From Haliotis asinina (lineage: Eukaryota > Mollusca > Gastropoda > Lepetellida > Haliotidae): a stretch of DNA of 64,000 bases. Below are positions 46,661 through 60,480 of the stretch, in pieces. The stretch is from positions 744,001 through 808,000 of the forward strand of contig NC_090288.1 of NCBI RefSeq assembly GCF_037392515.1. Direction: 5' to 3'. Numbering within the stretch: the stretch's first letter is position 1; the number at the start of each line of letters is the position of its first letter. The notes beneath the pieces are model-generated. The model made no database searches and had not been told where the DNA came from. It saw only the letters and a program-made list of their open reading frames with translations. A program made the position numbers and the translations under genes.

Positions 46661-49600
46661 GTGAATGTACTGATGCTGCTTTATGGTCTAACAAAGAACG
46701 TACAAGTGCTGTGTTACTGCACGACAGTGAATGTACTGATGCTGCTTTATGGTCTAACAAAGAACGTACAAGTGCTGTGTTATTGCCCGACAGTGAATGT
46801 ACTGATGCTGCTTTATGGTCTAACAAAGAACGTACAAGTGCTATGTTATTGCCCGACAGTGAATGTACTGATGCTGCTTTATGGTCTATCAAAGAACGTA
46901 CAAGTGCTGTGTTACTGCACGACAGTGAATGTACTGATGCTGCTTTATGGTCTATCAAAGAACGTACAAGTGCTGTGTTACTGCACGACAGTGAATGTAC
47001 TGATGCTGCTTTATGGTCTATCAAAGAACGTACAAGTGCTGTGTTATTGCACGACAGTGAATGTACTGATGCTGCTTTATGGTCTATCAAAGAACGTACA
47101 AGTGCTGTGTTACTGCACGACAGTGAATGTACTGATGCTGCTTTATGGTCTATCAAAGAACGTACAAGTGCTGTGTTACTGCACGACAGTGAATGTACTG
47201 ATGCTGCTTTATGGTCTAACAAAGAACGTACAAGTGCTATGTTATTGCCCGACAGTGAATGTACTGATGCTGCTTTATGGTCTATCAAAGAACGTACAAG
47301 TGCTGTGTTATTGCACGACAGTGAATGTACTGATGCTGCTTTATGATCTATCAAAGAACGTACAAGTGCTGTGTTACTGCACGACAGTGAATGTACTGAT
47401 GCTGCTTTATGGTCTATCAAAGAACGTACAAGTGCTGTGTTACTGCACGACAGTGAATGTACTGATGCTGCTTTATGGTCTATCAAAGAACGTACAAGTG
47501 CTGTGTTACTGCACGACAGTGAATGTACTGATGCTGCTTTATGGTCTAACAAAGAACGTACAAGTGCTGTGTTATTGCACGACAGTGAATGTACTGATGC
47601 TGCTTTATGGTCTAACAAAGAACGTACAAGTGCTGTGTTATTGCACGACAGTGAATGTACTGATGCTGCTTTATGGTCTATCAAAGAACGTACAAGTGCT
47701 GTGTTACTGCACGACAGTGAATGTACTGATGCTGCTTTATGGTCTATCAAAGAACGTACAAGTGCTGTGTTACTGCACGACAGTGAATGTACTGATGCTG
47801 CTTTATGGTCTATCAAAGAACGTACAAGTGCTGTGTTACTGCACGACAGTGAATGTACTGATGCTGCTTTATGGTCTATCAAAGAACGTACAAGTGCTGT
47901 GTTATTGCACGACAGTGAATGTACTGATGCTGCTTTATGGTCTATCAAAGAACGTACAAGTGCTGTGTTATTGCACGACAGTGAATGTACTGATGCTGCT
48001 TTATGGTCTATCAAAGAACGTACAAGTGCTGTGTTACTGCACGACAGTGAATGTACTGATGCTGCTTTATGGTCTAACAAAGAACGTACAAGTGCTGTGT
48101 TATTGCACGACAGTGAATGTACTGATGCTGCTTTATGGTCTAACAAAGAACGTACAAGTGCTGTGTTATTGCACGACAGTGAATGTACTGATGCTGCTTT
48201 ATGGTCTATCAAAGAACGTACAAGTGCTGTGTTACTGCACGACAGTGAATGTACTGATGCTGCTTTATGGTCTATCAAAGAACGTACAAGTGCTGTGTTA
48301 CTGCACGACAGTGAATGTACTGATGCTGCTTTATGGTCTATCAAAGAACGTACAAGTGCTGTGTTACTGCACGACAGTGAATGTACTGATGCTGCTTTAT
48401 GGTCTATCAAAGAACGTACAAGTGCTGTGTTATTGCACGACAGTGAATGTACTGATGCTGCTTTATGGTCTATCAAAGAACGTACAAGTGCTGTGTTATT
48501 GCACGACAGTGAATGTACTGATGCTGCTTTATGGTCTATCAAAGAACGTACAAGTGCTATGTTACTGCACGACAGTGAATGTACTGATGCTGTTTTATGG
48601 TCTAACAAGGAACGTACAAGTGCTGTGTTATTGCACGACAGTGAATGTACTGATGCTGCTTTATGGTCTAACAAAGAACGTACAAGTGCTATGTTATTGC
48701 ACGACAGTGAATGTACTGATGCTGCTTTATGGTCTATCAAAGAACGTACAAGTGCTGTGTTATTGCACGACAGTGAATGTACTGATGCTGCTTTATGGTC
48801 TATCAAAGAACGTACAAGTGCTGTGTTATTGCACGACAGTGAATGTACTGATGCTGATTTATGGTCTAACAAAGAACGTACAAGTGCTGTGTTACTGCAC
48901 GACAGTGAATGTACTGATGCTGCTTTATGGTCTATCAAAGAACGTACAAGTGCTGTGTTATTGCCCGACAGTGAATGTACTGATGCTGCTTTATGGTCTA
49001 ACAAAGAACGTACAAGTGCTATGTTATTGCCCGACAGTGAATGTACTGATGCGGCTTTATGGTCTAACAAAGAACGTACAAGTGCTGTGTTATTGCACGA
49101 CAGTGAATGTACTGATGCTGCTTTATGGTCTATCAAAAAACGTACAAGTGCTGTGTTATTGCACGACAGTGAATGTACTGATGCTGTTTTATGGTCTAAC
49201 AAGGAACGTACAAGTGCTGTGTTATTGCACGACAGTGAATGTACTGATGCTGCTTTATGGTCTATCAAAGAACGTACAAGTGCTATGTTACTGCACGACA
49301 GTGAATGTACTGATGCTGCTTTATGGTCTAACAAAGAATGTACAAGTGCTGTGTTACTGCACGACAGTGAATGTACTGATGCTGCTTTATGGTCTATCAA
49401 AGAACGTACAAGTGCTGTGTTATTGCACGACAGTGAATGTACTGATGCTGCTTTATGGTCTATCAAAGAACGTACAAGTGCTGTGTTACTGCACGACAGT
49501 GAATGTACTGATGCTGCTTTATGGTCTATCAAAGAACGTACAAGTGCAGTGTTATTGCACGACAGTGAATGTACTGATGCTGCTTTATGGTCTAACAAAG

Positions 49601-49749
49601 AACGTACAAGTGCTGTGTTATTGCACGACAGTGAATGTACTGATGCTGCTTTATGGTCTAACAAAGAACGTACAAGTGCTGTGTTATTGCACGACAGTGA
49701 ATGTACTGATGCTGCTTTATGGTCTATCAAAGAACGTACAAGTGCTGTG

Positions 49750-52700
49750 TTATTGACGACAGTGAATGTACTGATGCTGCTTTATGGTCTATCAAAGAAC
49801 GTACAAGTGCTATGTTACTGCACGACAGTGAATGTACTGATGCTGTTTTATGGTCTAACAAGGAACGTACAAGTGGTGTGTTATTGCACGACAGTGAATG
49901 TACTGATGCTGCTTTATGGTCTATCAAAGAACGTACAAGTGCTGTGTTATTGCACGACAGTGAATGTACTGATGCTGCTTTATGGTCTAACAAAGAACGT
50001 ACAAGTGCTGTGTTATTGCCCGACAGTGAATGTACTGATGCTGCTTTATGGTCTAACAAAGAACGTACAAGTGCTATGTTATTGCCCGACAGTGAATGTA
50101 CTGATGCTGCTTTATGGTCTATCAAAGAACGTACAAGTGCTGTGTTACTGCACGACAGTGAATGTACTGATGCTGCTTTATGGTCTATCAAAGAACGTAC
50201 AAGTGCTGTGTTACTGCACGACAGTGAATGTACTGATGCTGCTTTATGGTCTATCAAAGAACGTACAAGTGCTGTGTTACTGCACGACAGTGAATGTACT
50301 GATGCTGCTTTATGGTCTATCAAAGAACGTACAAGTGCTGTGTTACTGCACGACAGTGAATGTACTGATGCTGCTTTATGGTCTATCAAAGAACGTACAA
50401 GTGCTGTGTTATTGCACGACAGTGAATGTACTGATGCTGCTTTATGGTCTATCAAAGAACGTACAAGTGCTGTGTTATTGCACGACAGTGAATGTACTGA
50501 TGCTGCTTTATGGTCTATCAAAGAACGTACAAGTGCTATGTTACTGCACGACAGTGAATGTACTGATGCTGTTTTATGGTCTAACAAGGAACGTACAAGT
50601 GCTGTGTTATTGCACGACAGTGAATGTACTGATGCTGCTTTATGGTCTAACAAAGAACGTACAAGTGCTATGTTATTGCACGACAGTGAATGTACTGATG
50701 CTGCTTTATGGTCTATCAAAGAACGTACAAGTGCTGTGTTATTGCACGACAGTGAATGTACTGATGCTGCTTTATGGTCTATCAAAGAACGTACAAGTGC
50801 TGTGTTATTGCACGACAGTGAATGTACTGATGCTGCTTTATGGTCTAACAAAGAACGTACAAGTGCTGTGTTACTGCACGACAGTGAATGTACTGATGCT
50901 GCTTTATGGTCTATCAAAGAACGTACAAGTGCTGTGTTATTGCCCGACAGTGAATGTACTGATGCTGCTTTATGGTCTATCAAAGAACGTACAAGTGCTG
51001 TGTTATTGCACGACAGTGAATGTACTGATGCTGCTTTATGGTCTATCAAAGAACGTACAAGTGCAGTGTTATTGCACGACAGTGAATGTACTGATGCTGC
51101 TTTATGGTCTAACAAAGAACGTACAAGTGCTGTGTTATTGCACGACAGTGAATGTACTGATGCTGCTTTATGGTCTAACAAAGAACGTACAAGTGCTGTG
51201 TTATTGCACGACAGTGAATGTACTGATGCTGCTTTATGGTCTATCAAAGAACGTACAAGTGCTGTGTTATTGACGACAGTGAATGTACTGATGCTGCTTT
51301 ATGGTCTATCAAAGAACGTACAAGTGCTATGTTACTGCACGACAGTGAATGTACTGATGCTGTTTTATGGTCTAACAAGGAACGTACAAGTGGTGTGTTA
51401 TTGCACGACAGTGAATGTACTGATGCTGCTTTATGGTCTATCAAAGAACGTACAAGTGCTGTGTTATTGCACGACAGTGAATGTACTGATGCTGCTTTAT
51501 GGTCTAACAAAGAACGTACAAGTGCTGTGTTATTGCCCGACAGTGAATGTACTGATGCTGCTTTATGGTCTAACAAAGAACGTACAAGTGCTATGTTATT
51601 GCCCGACAGTGAATGTACTGATGCTGCTTTATGGTCTATCAAAGAACGTACAAGTGCTGTGTTACTGCACGACAGTGAATGTACTGATGCTGCTTTATGG
51701 TCTATCAAAGAACGTACAAGTGCTGTGTTACTGCACGACAGTGAATGTACTGATGCTGCTTTATGGTCTATCAAAGAACGTACAAGTGCTGTGTTATTGC
51801 ACGACAGTGAATGTACTGATGCTGCTTTATGGTCTATCAAAGAACGTACAAGTGCTGTGTTATTGCACGACAGTGAATGTACTGATGCTGCTTTATGGTC
51901 TAACAAAGAACGTACAAGTGCTGTGTTACTGCACGACAGTGAATGTACTGATGCTGCTTTATGGTCTATCAAAGAACGTACAAGTGCTGTGTTACTGCAC
52001 GACAGTGAATGTACTGATGCTGCTTTATGGTCTATCAAAGAACGTACAAGTGCTATGTTATTGCACGACAGTGAATGTACTGATGCTGCTTTATGGTCTA
52101 ACAAAGAACGTACAAGTGCTATGTTATTGCCCGACAGTGAATGTACTGATGCTGCTTTATGGTCTATCAAAGAACGTACAAGTGCTGTGTTACTGCACGA
52201 CAGTGAATGTACTGATGCTGCTTTATGGTCTAACAAAGAACGTACAAGTGCTATGTTATTGCACGACAGTGAATGTACTGATGCTGCTTTATGGTCTAAC
52301 AAAGAACGTACAAGTGCTGTGTTATTGCACGACAGTGAATGTACTGATGCTGCTTTATGGTCTAACAAAGAACGTACAAGTGCTATGTTATTGCCCGACA
52401 GTGAATGTACTGATGCGGCTTTATGGTCTAACAAAGAACGTACAAGTGCTGTGTTATTGCACGACAGTGAATGTACTGATGCTGCTTTATGGTCTATCAA
52501 AGAACGTACAAGTGCTATGTTATTGCACGACAGTGAATGTACTGATGCTGTTTTATGGTCTATCAAGGAACGTACAAGTGCTGTGTTATTGCACGACAGT
52601 GAATGTACTGATGCTGCTTTATGGTCTATCAAAGAACGTACAAGTGCTATGTTACTGCACGACAGTGAATGTACTGATGCTGCTTTATGGTCTAACAAAG

Positions 52701-52800
52701 AATGTACAAGTGCTGTGTTACTGCACGACAGTGAATGTACTGATGCTGCTTTATGGTCTATCAAAGAACGTACAAGTGCTGTGTTATTGCACGACAGTGA
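49750..52800. repeat. 1517-bp higher-order repeat marked by a shared single-base deletion
   Basis: TTATTGACGACAG (for TTATTGCACGACAG) occurs near 49751 and again near 51268, exactly 1517 bp apart (23 x 66 minus 1). The order of unit variants following the two sites agrees at first and then drifts. The deletion therefore happened once and was copied with the block. Confidence 0.85.
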
Positions 52801-55800
52801 ATGTACTGATGCTGCTTTATGGTCTATCAAAGAATGTACAAGTGCTGTGTTACTGCACGACAGTGAATGTACTGATGCTGCTTTATGGTCTATCAAAGAA
52901 CGTACAAGTGCAGTGTTATTGCACGACAGTGAATGTACTGATGCTGCTTTATGGTCTAACAAAGAACGTACAAGTGCTGTGTTATTGCACGACAGTGAAT
53001 GTACTGATGCTGCTTTATGGTCTAACAAAGAACGTACAAGTGCTGTGTTATTGCACGACAGTGAATGTACTGATGCTGCTTTATGGTCTATCAAAGAACG
53101 TACAAGTGCTGTGTTATTGCACGACAGTGAATGTACTGATGCTGCTTTATGGTCTATCAAAGAACGTACAAGTGCTATGTTACTGCACGACAGTGAATGT
53201 ACTGATGCTGCTTTATGGTCTAACAAAGAATGTACAAGTGCTGTGTTACTGCACGACAGTGAATGTACTGATGCTGCTTTATGGTCTATCAAAGAACGTA
53301 CAAGTGCTGTGTTATTGCACGACAGTGAATGTACTGATGCTGCTTTATGGTCTATCAAAGAATGTACAAGTGCTGTGTTACTGCACGACAGTGAATGTAC
53401 TGATGCTGCTTTATGGTCTATCAAAGAACGTACAAGTGCAGTGTTATTGCACGACAGTGAATGTACTGATGCTGCTTTATGGTCTAACAAAGAACGTACA
53501 AGTGCTGTGTTATTGCACGACAGTGAATGTACTGATGCTGCTTTATGGTCTAACAAAGAACGTACAAGTGCTGTGTTATTGCACGACAGTGAATGTACTG
53601 ATGCTGCTTTATGGTCTATCAAAGAACGTACAAGTGCTGTGTTATTGCACGACAGTGAATGTACTGATGCTGCTTTATGGTCTATCAAAGAACGTACAAG
53701 TGCTATGTTACTGCACGACAGTGAATGTACTGATGCTGTTTTATGGTCTAACAAGGAACGTACAAGTGCTGTGTTATTGCACGACAGTGAATGTACTGAT
53801 GCTGCTTTATGGTCTATCAAAGAACGTACAAGTGCTATGTTATTGCACGACAGTGAATGTACTGATGCTGTTTTATGGTCTAACAAGGAATGTACAAGTG
53901 CTGTGTTATTGCACGACAGTGAATGTACTGATGCTGTTTTATGGTCTAACAAGGAACGTACAAGTGCTGTGTTACTGCACGACAGTGAATGTACTGATGC
54001 TGCTTTATGGTCTATCAAAGAACGTACAAGTGCTGTGTTATTGCACGACAGTGAATGTACTGATGCTGCTTTATGGTCTATCAAAGAACGTACAAGTGCT
54101 GTGTTACTGCACGACAGTGAATGTTCTGATGCTGCTTTATGGTCTAACAAAGAAAGTACAAGTGCTGTGTTACTGCACAACAGTGAATGTACTGATGCTG
54201 CTTTATGGTCTATCAAAGAACGTACAAGTGCTGTGTTATTGCACGACAGTGAATGTACTGATGCTGCTTTATGGTCTAACAAAGAACGTACAAGTGCTGT
54301 GTTATTGCACGACAGTGAATGTACTGATGCTGTTTTATGGTCTAACAAGGAACGTACAAGTGCTGTGTTACTGCACGACAGTGAATGTACTGATGCTGCT
54401 TTATGGTCTATCAAAGAACGTACAAGTGCTGTGTTATTGCACGACAGTGAATGTACTGATGCTGCTTTATGGTCTATCAAAGAACGTACAAGTGCTGTGT
54501 TACTGCACGACAGTGAATGTTCTGATGCTGCTTTATGGTCTAACAAAGAAAGTACAAGTGCTGTGTTACTGCACAACAGTGAATGTACTGATGCTGCTTT
54601 ATGGTCTATCAAAGAACGTACAAGTGCTGTGTTATTGCACGACAGTGAATGTACTGATGCTGCTTTATGGTCTAACAAAGAACGTACAAGTGCTGTGTTA
54701 TTGCACGACAGTGAATGTACTGATGCTGCTTTATGGTCTATCAAAGAACGTACAAGTGCTGTGTTATTGCACGACAGTGAATGTACTGATGCTGCTTTAT
54801 GGTCTATCAAAGAACGTACAAGTGCTGTGTTACTGCACGACAGTGAATGTTCTGATGCTGCTTTATGGTCTAACAAAGAAAGTACAAGTGCTGTGTTACT
54901 GCACAACAGTGAATGTACTGATGCTGCTTTATGGTCTATCAAAGAACGTACAAGTGCTGTGTTATTGCACGACAGTGAATGTACTGATGCTGCTTTATGG
55001 TCTAACAAAGAACGTACAAGTGCTGTGTTATTGCACGACAGTGAATGTACTGATGCTGCTTTATGGTCTAACAAAGAACGTACAAGTGCTGTGTTATTGC
55101 ACGACAGTGAATGTACTGATGCTGCTTTATGGTCTATCAAAGAACGTACAAGTGCTGTGTTACTGCACGACAGTGAATGTACTGATGCTGCTTTATGGTC
55201 TAACAAAGAACGTACAAGTGCTGTGTTATTGCACGACAGTGAATGTACTGATGCTGCTTTATGGTCTAACAAAGAATGTACAAGTGCTGTGTTATTGCAC
55301 GACAGTGAATGTACTGATGCTGCTTTATGGTCTATCAAAGAACGTACAAGAGCTGTGTTATTGCACGACAGTGAATGTACTGATGCTGCTTTATGGTCTA
55401 ACAAAGAACGTACAAGTGCTGTGTTATTGCACGACAGTGAATGTACTGATGCGGCTTTATGGTCTAACAAAGAACGTACAAGTGCTGTGTTATTGCACGA
55501 CAGTGAATGTACTGATGCTGCTTTATGGTCTATCAAAGAACGTACAAGTGCTGTGTTACTGCACGACAGTGAATGTACTGATGCTGCTTTATGGTCTAAC
55601 AAAGAACGTACAAGTGCTGTGTTATTGCACGACAGTGAATGTACTGATGCTGCTTTATGGTCTAACAAAGAACGTACAAGTGCTGTGTTATTGCACGACA
55701 GTGAATGTACTGATGCTGCTTTATGGTCTAACAAAGAACGTACAAGTGCTGTGTTATTGCACGACAGTGAATGTACTGATGCTGCTTTATGGTCTAACAA

Positions 55801-58800
55801 GGAACGTACAAGTGGTATGTTACTGCACGACAGCGAATGTACTGATGCTGCTTTATGGTCTAACAAGGAACGTACAAGTGCTGTGTTACTGCACGACAGT
55901 GAATGTACTGATGCTGCTTTATGGTCTAACAAGGAACGTACAAGTGCTGTGTTACTGCACGACAGTGAATGTACTGATGCTGCTTTATGGTCTAACAAGG
56001 AACGTACAAGTGCTATGTTACTGCACGACAGTGAATGTACTGATGCTGCTTTATGGTCTAACAAGGAACGTACAAGTGCTGTGTTACTGCACGACAGTGA
56101 ATGTACTGATGCTGCTTTATGGTCTATCAAAGAACGTACAAGTTCTGTGTTACTGCACGACAGTGAATGTACTGATGCTGCTTTATGGTCTAACAAAGAA
56201 CGTACAAGTGCTGTGTTATTGCACGACAGTGAATGTACTGATGCTGCTTTATGGTCTAACAAAGAACGTACAAGTGCTGTGTTATTGCACGACAGTGAAT
56301 GTACTGATGCTGCTTTATGGTCTAACAAAGAACGGACAAGTGCTGTGTTATTGCACGACAGTGAATGTACTGATGCTGCTTTATGGTCTAACAAGGAACG
56401 TACAAGTGCTATGTTACTGCACGACAGTGAATGTACTGATGCTGCTTTATGGTCTAACAAGGAACGTACAAGTGCTGTGTTACTGCACGACAGTGAATGT
56501 ACTGATCCTGCTTTATGGTCTAACAAGGAACGTACAAGTGCTGTGTTACTGCACGACAGTGAATGTACTGATGCTGCTTTATGGTCTAACAAGGAACGTA
56601 CAAGTGCTATGTTACTGAACGACAGTGAATGTACTGATGCTGCTTTATGGTCTAACAAGGAACGTACAAGTGCTGTGTTACTGCACGACAGTGAATGTAC
56701 TGATGCTGCTTTATGGTCTAACAAGGAACGTAGAAGTGCTGTGTTACTGCACGACAGTGAATGTACTGATGCTGCTTTATGGTCTAACAAGGAACGTAGA
56801 AGTGCTGTGTTACTGCACGACAGTGAATGTACTGATGCTGCTTTATGGTCTAACAAGGAACGTACAAGTGCTGTGTTACTGCACGACAGTGAATGTACTG
56901 ATGCTGCTTTATGGTCTAACAAGGAACGTACAAGTGCTGTGTTACTGCACGACAGTGAATGTACTGATGCTGCTTTATGGTCTAACAAGGAACGTACAAG
57001 TGCTGTGTTACTGCACGACAGTGAATGTACTGATGCTGCTTTATGGTCTAACAAGGAACGTACAAGTGCTGTGTTACTGCACGACAGTGAATGTACTGAT
57101 GCTGCTTTATGGTCTAACAAAGAACGTACAAGTGCTGTGTTACTGCACGACAGTGAATGTACTGATGCTGCTTTATGGTCTAACAAGGAACGTACAAGTG
57201 CTGTGTTATTGCACGACAGTGAATGTACTGATGCTGCTTTATGGTCTAACAAAGAACGTACAAGTGCTATGTTATTGCACGACAGTGAATGTACTGATGC
57301 TGCTTTATGGTCTAACAAAGAATGTACAAGTGCTGTGTTACTGCACGACAGTGAATGTACTGATGCTGCTTTATGGTCTAACAAGGAACGTACAAGTGCT
57401 GTGTTATTGCACGACAGTGAATGTACTGATGCTGCTTTATGGTCTAACAAAGAACGTACAAGTGCTGTGTTTTTGCACGACAGTGAATGTACTGATGCTG
57501 CTTTATGGTCTAACAAAGAACGTACAAGTGCTGTGTTATTGCACGACAGTGAATGTACTGATGCTGCTTTATGGTCTAACAAAGAACGTACAAGTGCTGT
57601 GTTACTGCACGACAGTGAATGTACTGATGCTGCTTTATGGTCTAACAAAGAACGTACAAGTGCTGTGTTATTGCACGACAGTGAATGTACTGATGCTGCT
57701 TTATGGTCTAACAAGGAACGTACAAGTGCTATGTTATTGCCCGACAGTGAATGTACTGATGCTGCTTTATGGTCTAACAAAGAACGTACAAGTGCTGTGT
57801 TATTGCACGACAGTGAATGTACTGATGCTGCTTTATGGTCTAACAAAGAACGTACAAGTGCTATGTTATTGCCCGACAGTGAATGTACTGATGCTGCTTT
57901 ATGGTCTAACAAAGAACGTACAAGTGCTGTGTTACTGCACGACAGTGAATGTACTGATGCTGCTTTATGGTCTAACAAAGAATGTACAAGTGCTGTGTTA
58001 CTGCACGACAGTGAATGTACTGATGCTGCTTTATGGTCTAACAAAGAATGTACAAGTGCTATGTTTTTGCCCGACAGTGAATGTACTGATGCGGCTTTAT
58101 GGTCTAACAAAGAACGTACAAGTGCTGTGTTACTGCACGACAGTGAATGTACTGATGCTGCTTTATGGTCTAACAAGGAACGTACAAGTGCTATGTTACT
58201 GCACGACAGTGAATGTACTGATGCTGCTTTATGGTCTAACAAAGAATGTACAAGTGGTATGTTATTGCACGACAGTGAATGTACTGATGCTGCTTTATGG
58301 TCTAACAAAGAATGTACAAGTGCTGTGTTACTGCACGACAGTGAATGTACTGATGCTGCTTTATGGTCTAACAAGGAACGTACAAGTGCTATGTTACTGC
58401 ACGACAGTGAATGTACTGATGCTGCTTTATGGTCTAACAAAGAAGGTACAAGTGCTATGTTATTGCACGACAGTGAATGTACTGATGCTGTTTTATGGTC
58501 TAACAAGGAACGTACAAGTGCTGTGTTATTGCACGACAGTGAATGTACTGATGCTGTTTTATGGTCTAACAAGGAACGTACAAGTGCTATGTTATTGCAC
58601 GACAGTGAATGTACTGATGCTGCTTTATGGTCTAACAAGGAACGTACAAGTGCTGTGTTATTGCACGACAGTGAATGTACTGATGCTGTTTTATGGTCTA
58701 ACAAGGAACGTACAAGTGCTATGTTATTGCACGACAGTGAATGTACTGATGCTGCTTTATGGTCTAACAAGGAACGTACAAGTGCTGTGTTACTGCACGA

Positions 58801-59090
58801 CAGTGAATGTACTGATGCTGTTTTATGGTCTAACAAGGAACGTACAAGTGCTATGTTATTGCACGACAGTGAATGTACTGATGCTGCTTTATGGTCTAAC
58901 GAAGAACGTACAAGTGCTATGTTATTGCCCGACAGTGAATGTACTGATGCTGTTTTATGGTCTAACAAGGAACGTACAAGTGCTGTGTTACTGCACGACA
59001 GTGAATGTACTGATGCTGCTTTATGGTCTAACAAGGAACGTACAAGTGCTGTGTTACTGCACGACAGTGAATGTACAGGTCCTGCGTGAG

Positions 59091-60286
59091 TTCGGTTCCT
59101 TTTCGATGTTGTGGTGATTGGTGTATAGTTTTGTTGTGAAATTATGTAGAGATATTATAGTGACTATTTCATCTGTTCGTAGGGCCTTGTGCAAGAGAAA
59201 GATTTTCCAGTTTTACTCATCAAAACCACGTTCAACTTATTAGATATTCCGAAAGTCTCGATCATTTAAATACAATAACAGTCTATATCGTCCAAAGCTG
59301 ATGATATCGAAAAAACAATATAATGCTAAGTTACGAGTTCAATGTATATATATCAGTGTTCAATGTGAAATACTCACATTAGATTATTTGAAAAACCTGA
59401 ATTGTTTCCACTGTGTTTCGGAGGTTGGAGTTAGCAGCAAGATCATGGCTGTCCTTGACACGGGACGTTACTCCATGCGACGGAGGATCCGTCACCAGCA
59501 CGATGTCAACGCTGGTGCACACTCACAGGGTTTTCATGATTATGGAAACTGGCTGTGGTTTTAGTTACATTCACTTCCACTGTGCAGATACATACGGCAA
59601 ACTGAGAACTGATATTGAGATTCTCACGTACACGATTCATTACAACGGTTAATCATACTGTGTATTGTTAAGACATGATGAATGACCTGTGTATTTAGTG
59701 ATATTCAGATATGTGCAGGTCGACTCGCCTCTCGAAATACACTAAAGAGCAAAGGAAACTTTTCCATCCAATCACGCTTGGAAAGACTTTAGACAGAATT
59801 GACGCATGCATAATACACGTGCAATATATGACCCCGGGGACAACGCCGACATGGAGTACTGTCTGTTCTCTGTGTTGGGGGTTTATCACCCTATCACATA
59901 CTATGTCTTCCTGATGTATGTGACTGTCCCAACTCAAGATAACCTGAATTATTCTGTGAGCGGTTCTGTCCCCACCTGCCGCATGAGTAAACGAATGGGT
60001 ATTTAATAAATTCAGTGATATAATACAAGAATGTAATTTCCTCCAGTCTGGGAACAGTAACTAGCGCTTGTATTAAAATTGAAACAAAATTTGGTTTGGT
60101 GTGTTGTGTTTTGATCCGCAGCAATGTAGATATACTTGTGTTAAATGGTGTGTTTTGGATTCTGTTATACATATCTGAAATGGGACGGTCCTATTTGAAT
60201 CCACTAGATATGTAAGCATTTGATGTAGAAAGTTCAAATTCCGGGTTAGCGTGGGGTGAATCATCAGTGTGTTTTTTACCGGGCTG
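59091..60286. other. Unique stretch right of the giant array
   Basis: About 1.2 kb of AT-rich single-copy DNA. Short frames at 59301-59652 and 59695-60006 were read, but no family was recognised and no splice chain could be built. Nothing supported. Confidence 0.5.
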
Positions 60287-60472
60287 CATCACTCCGTGGT
60301 CGGGAGTAACAAAGGTCTCAGGCCTCCATCACTCTGTGGTCGGGGGTAGCAAAGGGCTTAGACCTTCATCACTCCCTGGTCGGGAATAAAAAAGGTCTTA
60401 GACCTTCATCACTTCTTAGACCTTCATCACTTCGTGGTCTGGATTAGCAAAGGTCTTAGACCTTCATCACTC
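60287..60472. repeat. About 40-bp minisatellite, four to five units
   Basis: CATCACTCCGTGGTCGGGAG, then TAACAAAGGTCTCAGGCCTC, repeated with substitutions; a short extra partial unit CATCACTTCTTAGACCTT lies near 60408. Old, irregular array. Confidence 0.9.
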
Positions 60473-60480
60473 CCACCCCC

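Larger units (their letters stand above)
41735..59090. repeat. Giant 33-bp/66-bp satellite array, about 525 units of 33 bp
   Basis: The edges and an inner island use a 33-bp unit, GACAGTGAATGTACAGGTCC followed by TACGTCATTGCCC. The bulk is a 66-bp dimer. Half A is GACAGTGAATGTACTGATGC plus TGCTTTATGGTCT, and half B is ATCAAAGAACGTACAAGTGC plus TGTGTTATTGCAC. The landmark GACAGTGA at 41773 and 59063 is 17290 bp apart, which equals 524 x 33 minus 2, and two single-base deletions (near 49755 and 51272) account for the difference. Frames of up to about 2,700 codons are open in two plus phases and one minus phase at the same time, because the unit length is a multiple of 3. No signal peptide, domain or codon constraint supports a protein. 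Confidence 0.97.

Noticed and set aside
41682..59117. Open frames of 830 to 2,682 codons on both strands
   Set aside because: They are translations of a 33/66-bp satellite, open in three frames at once, with no domain, signal peptide or silent-change bias.
59301..60006. Short plus-strand frames right of the giant array
   Set aside because: No recognised family, no supporting splice sites, and length within chance expectation for this composition.
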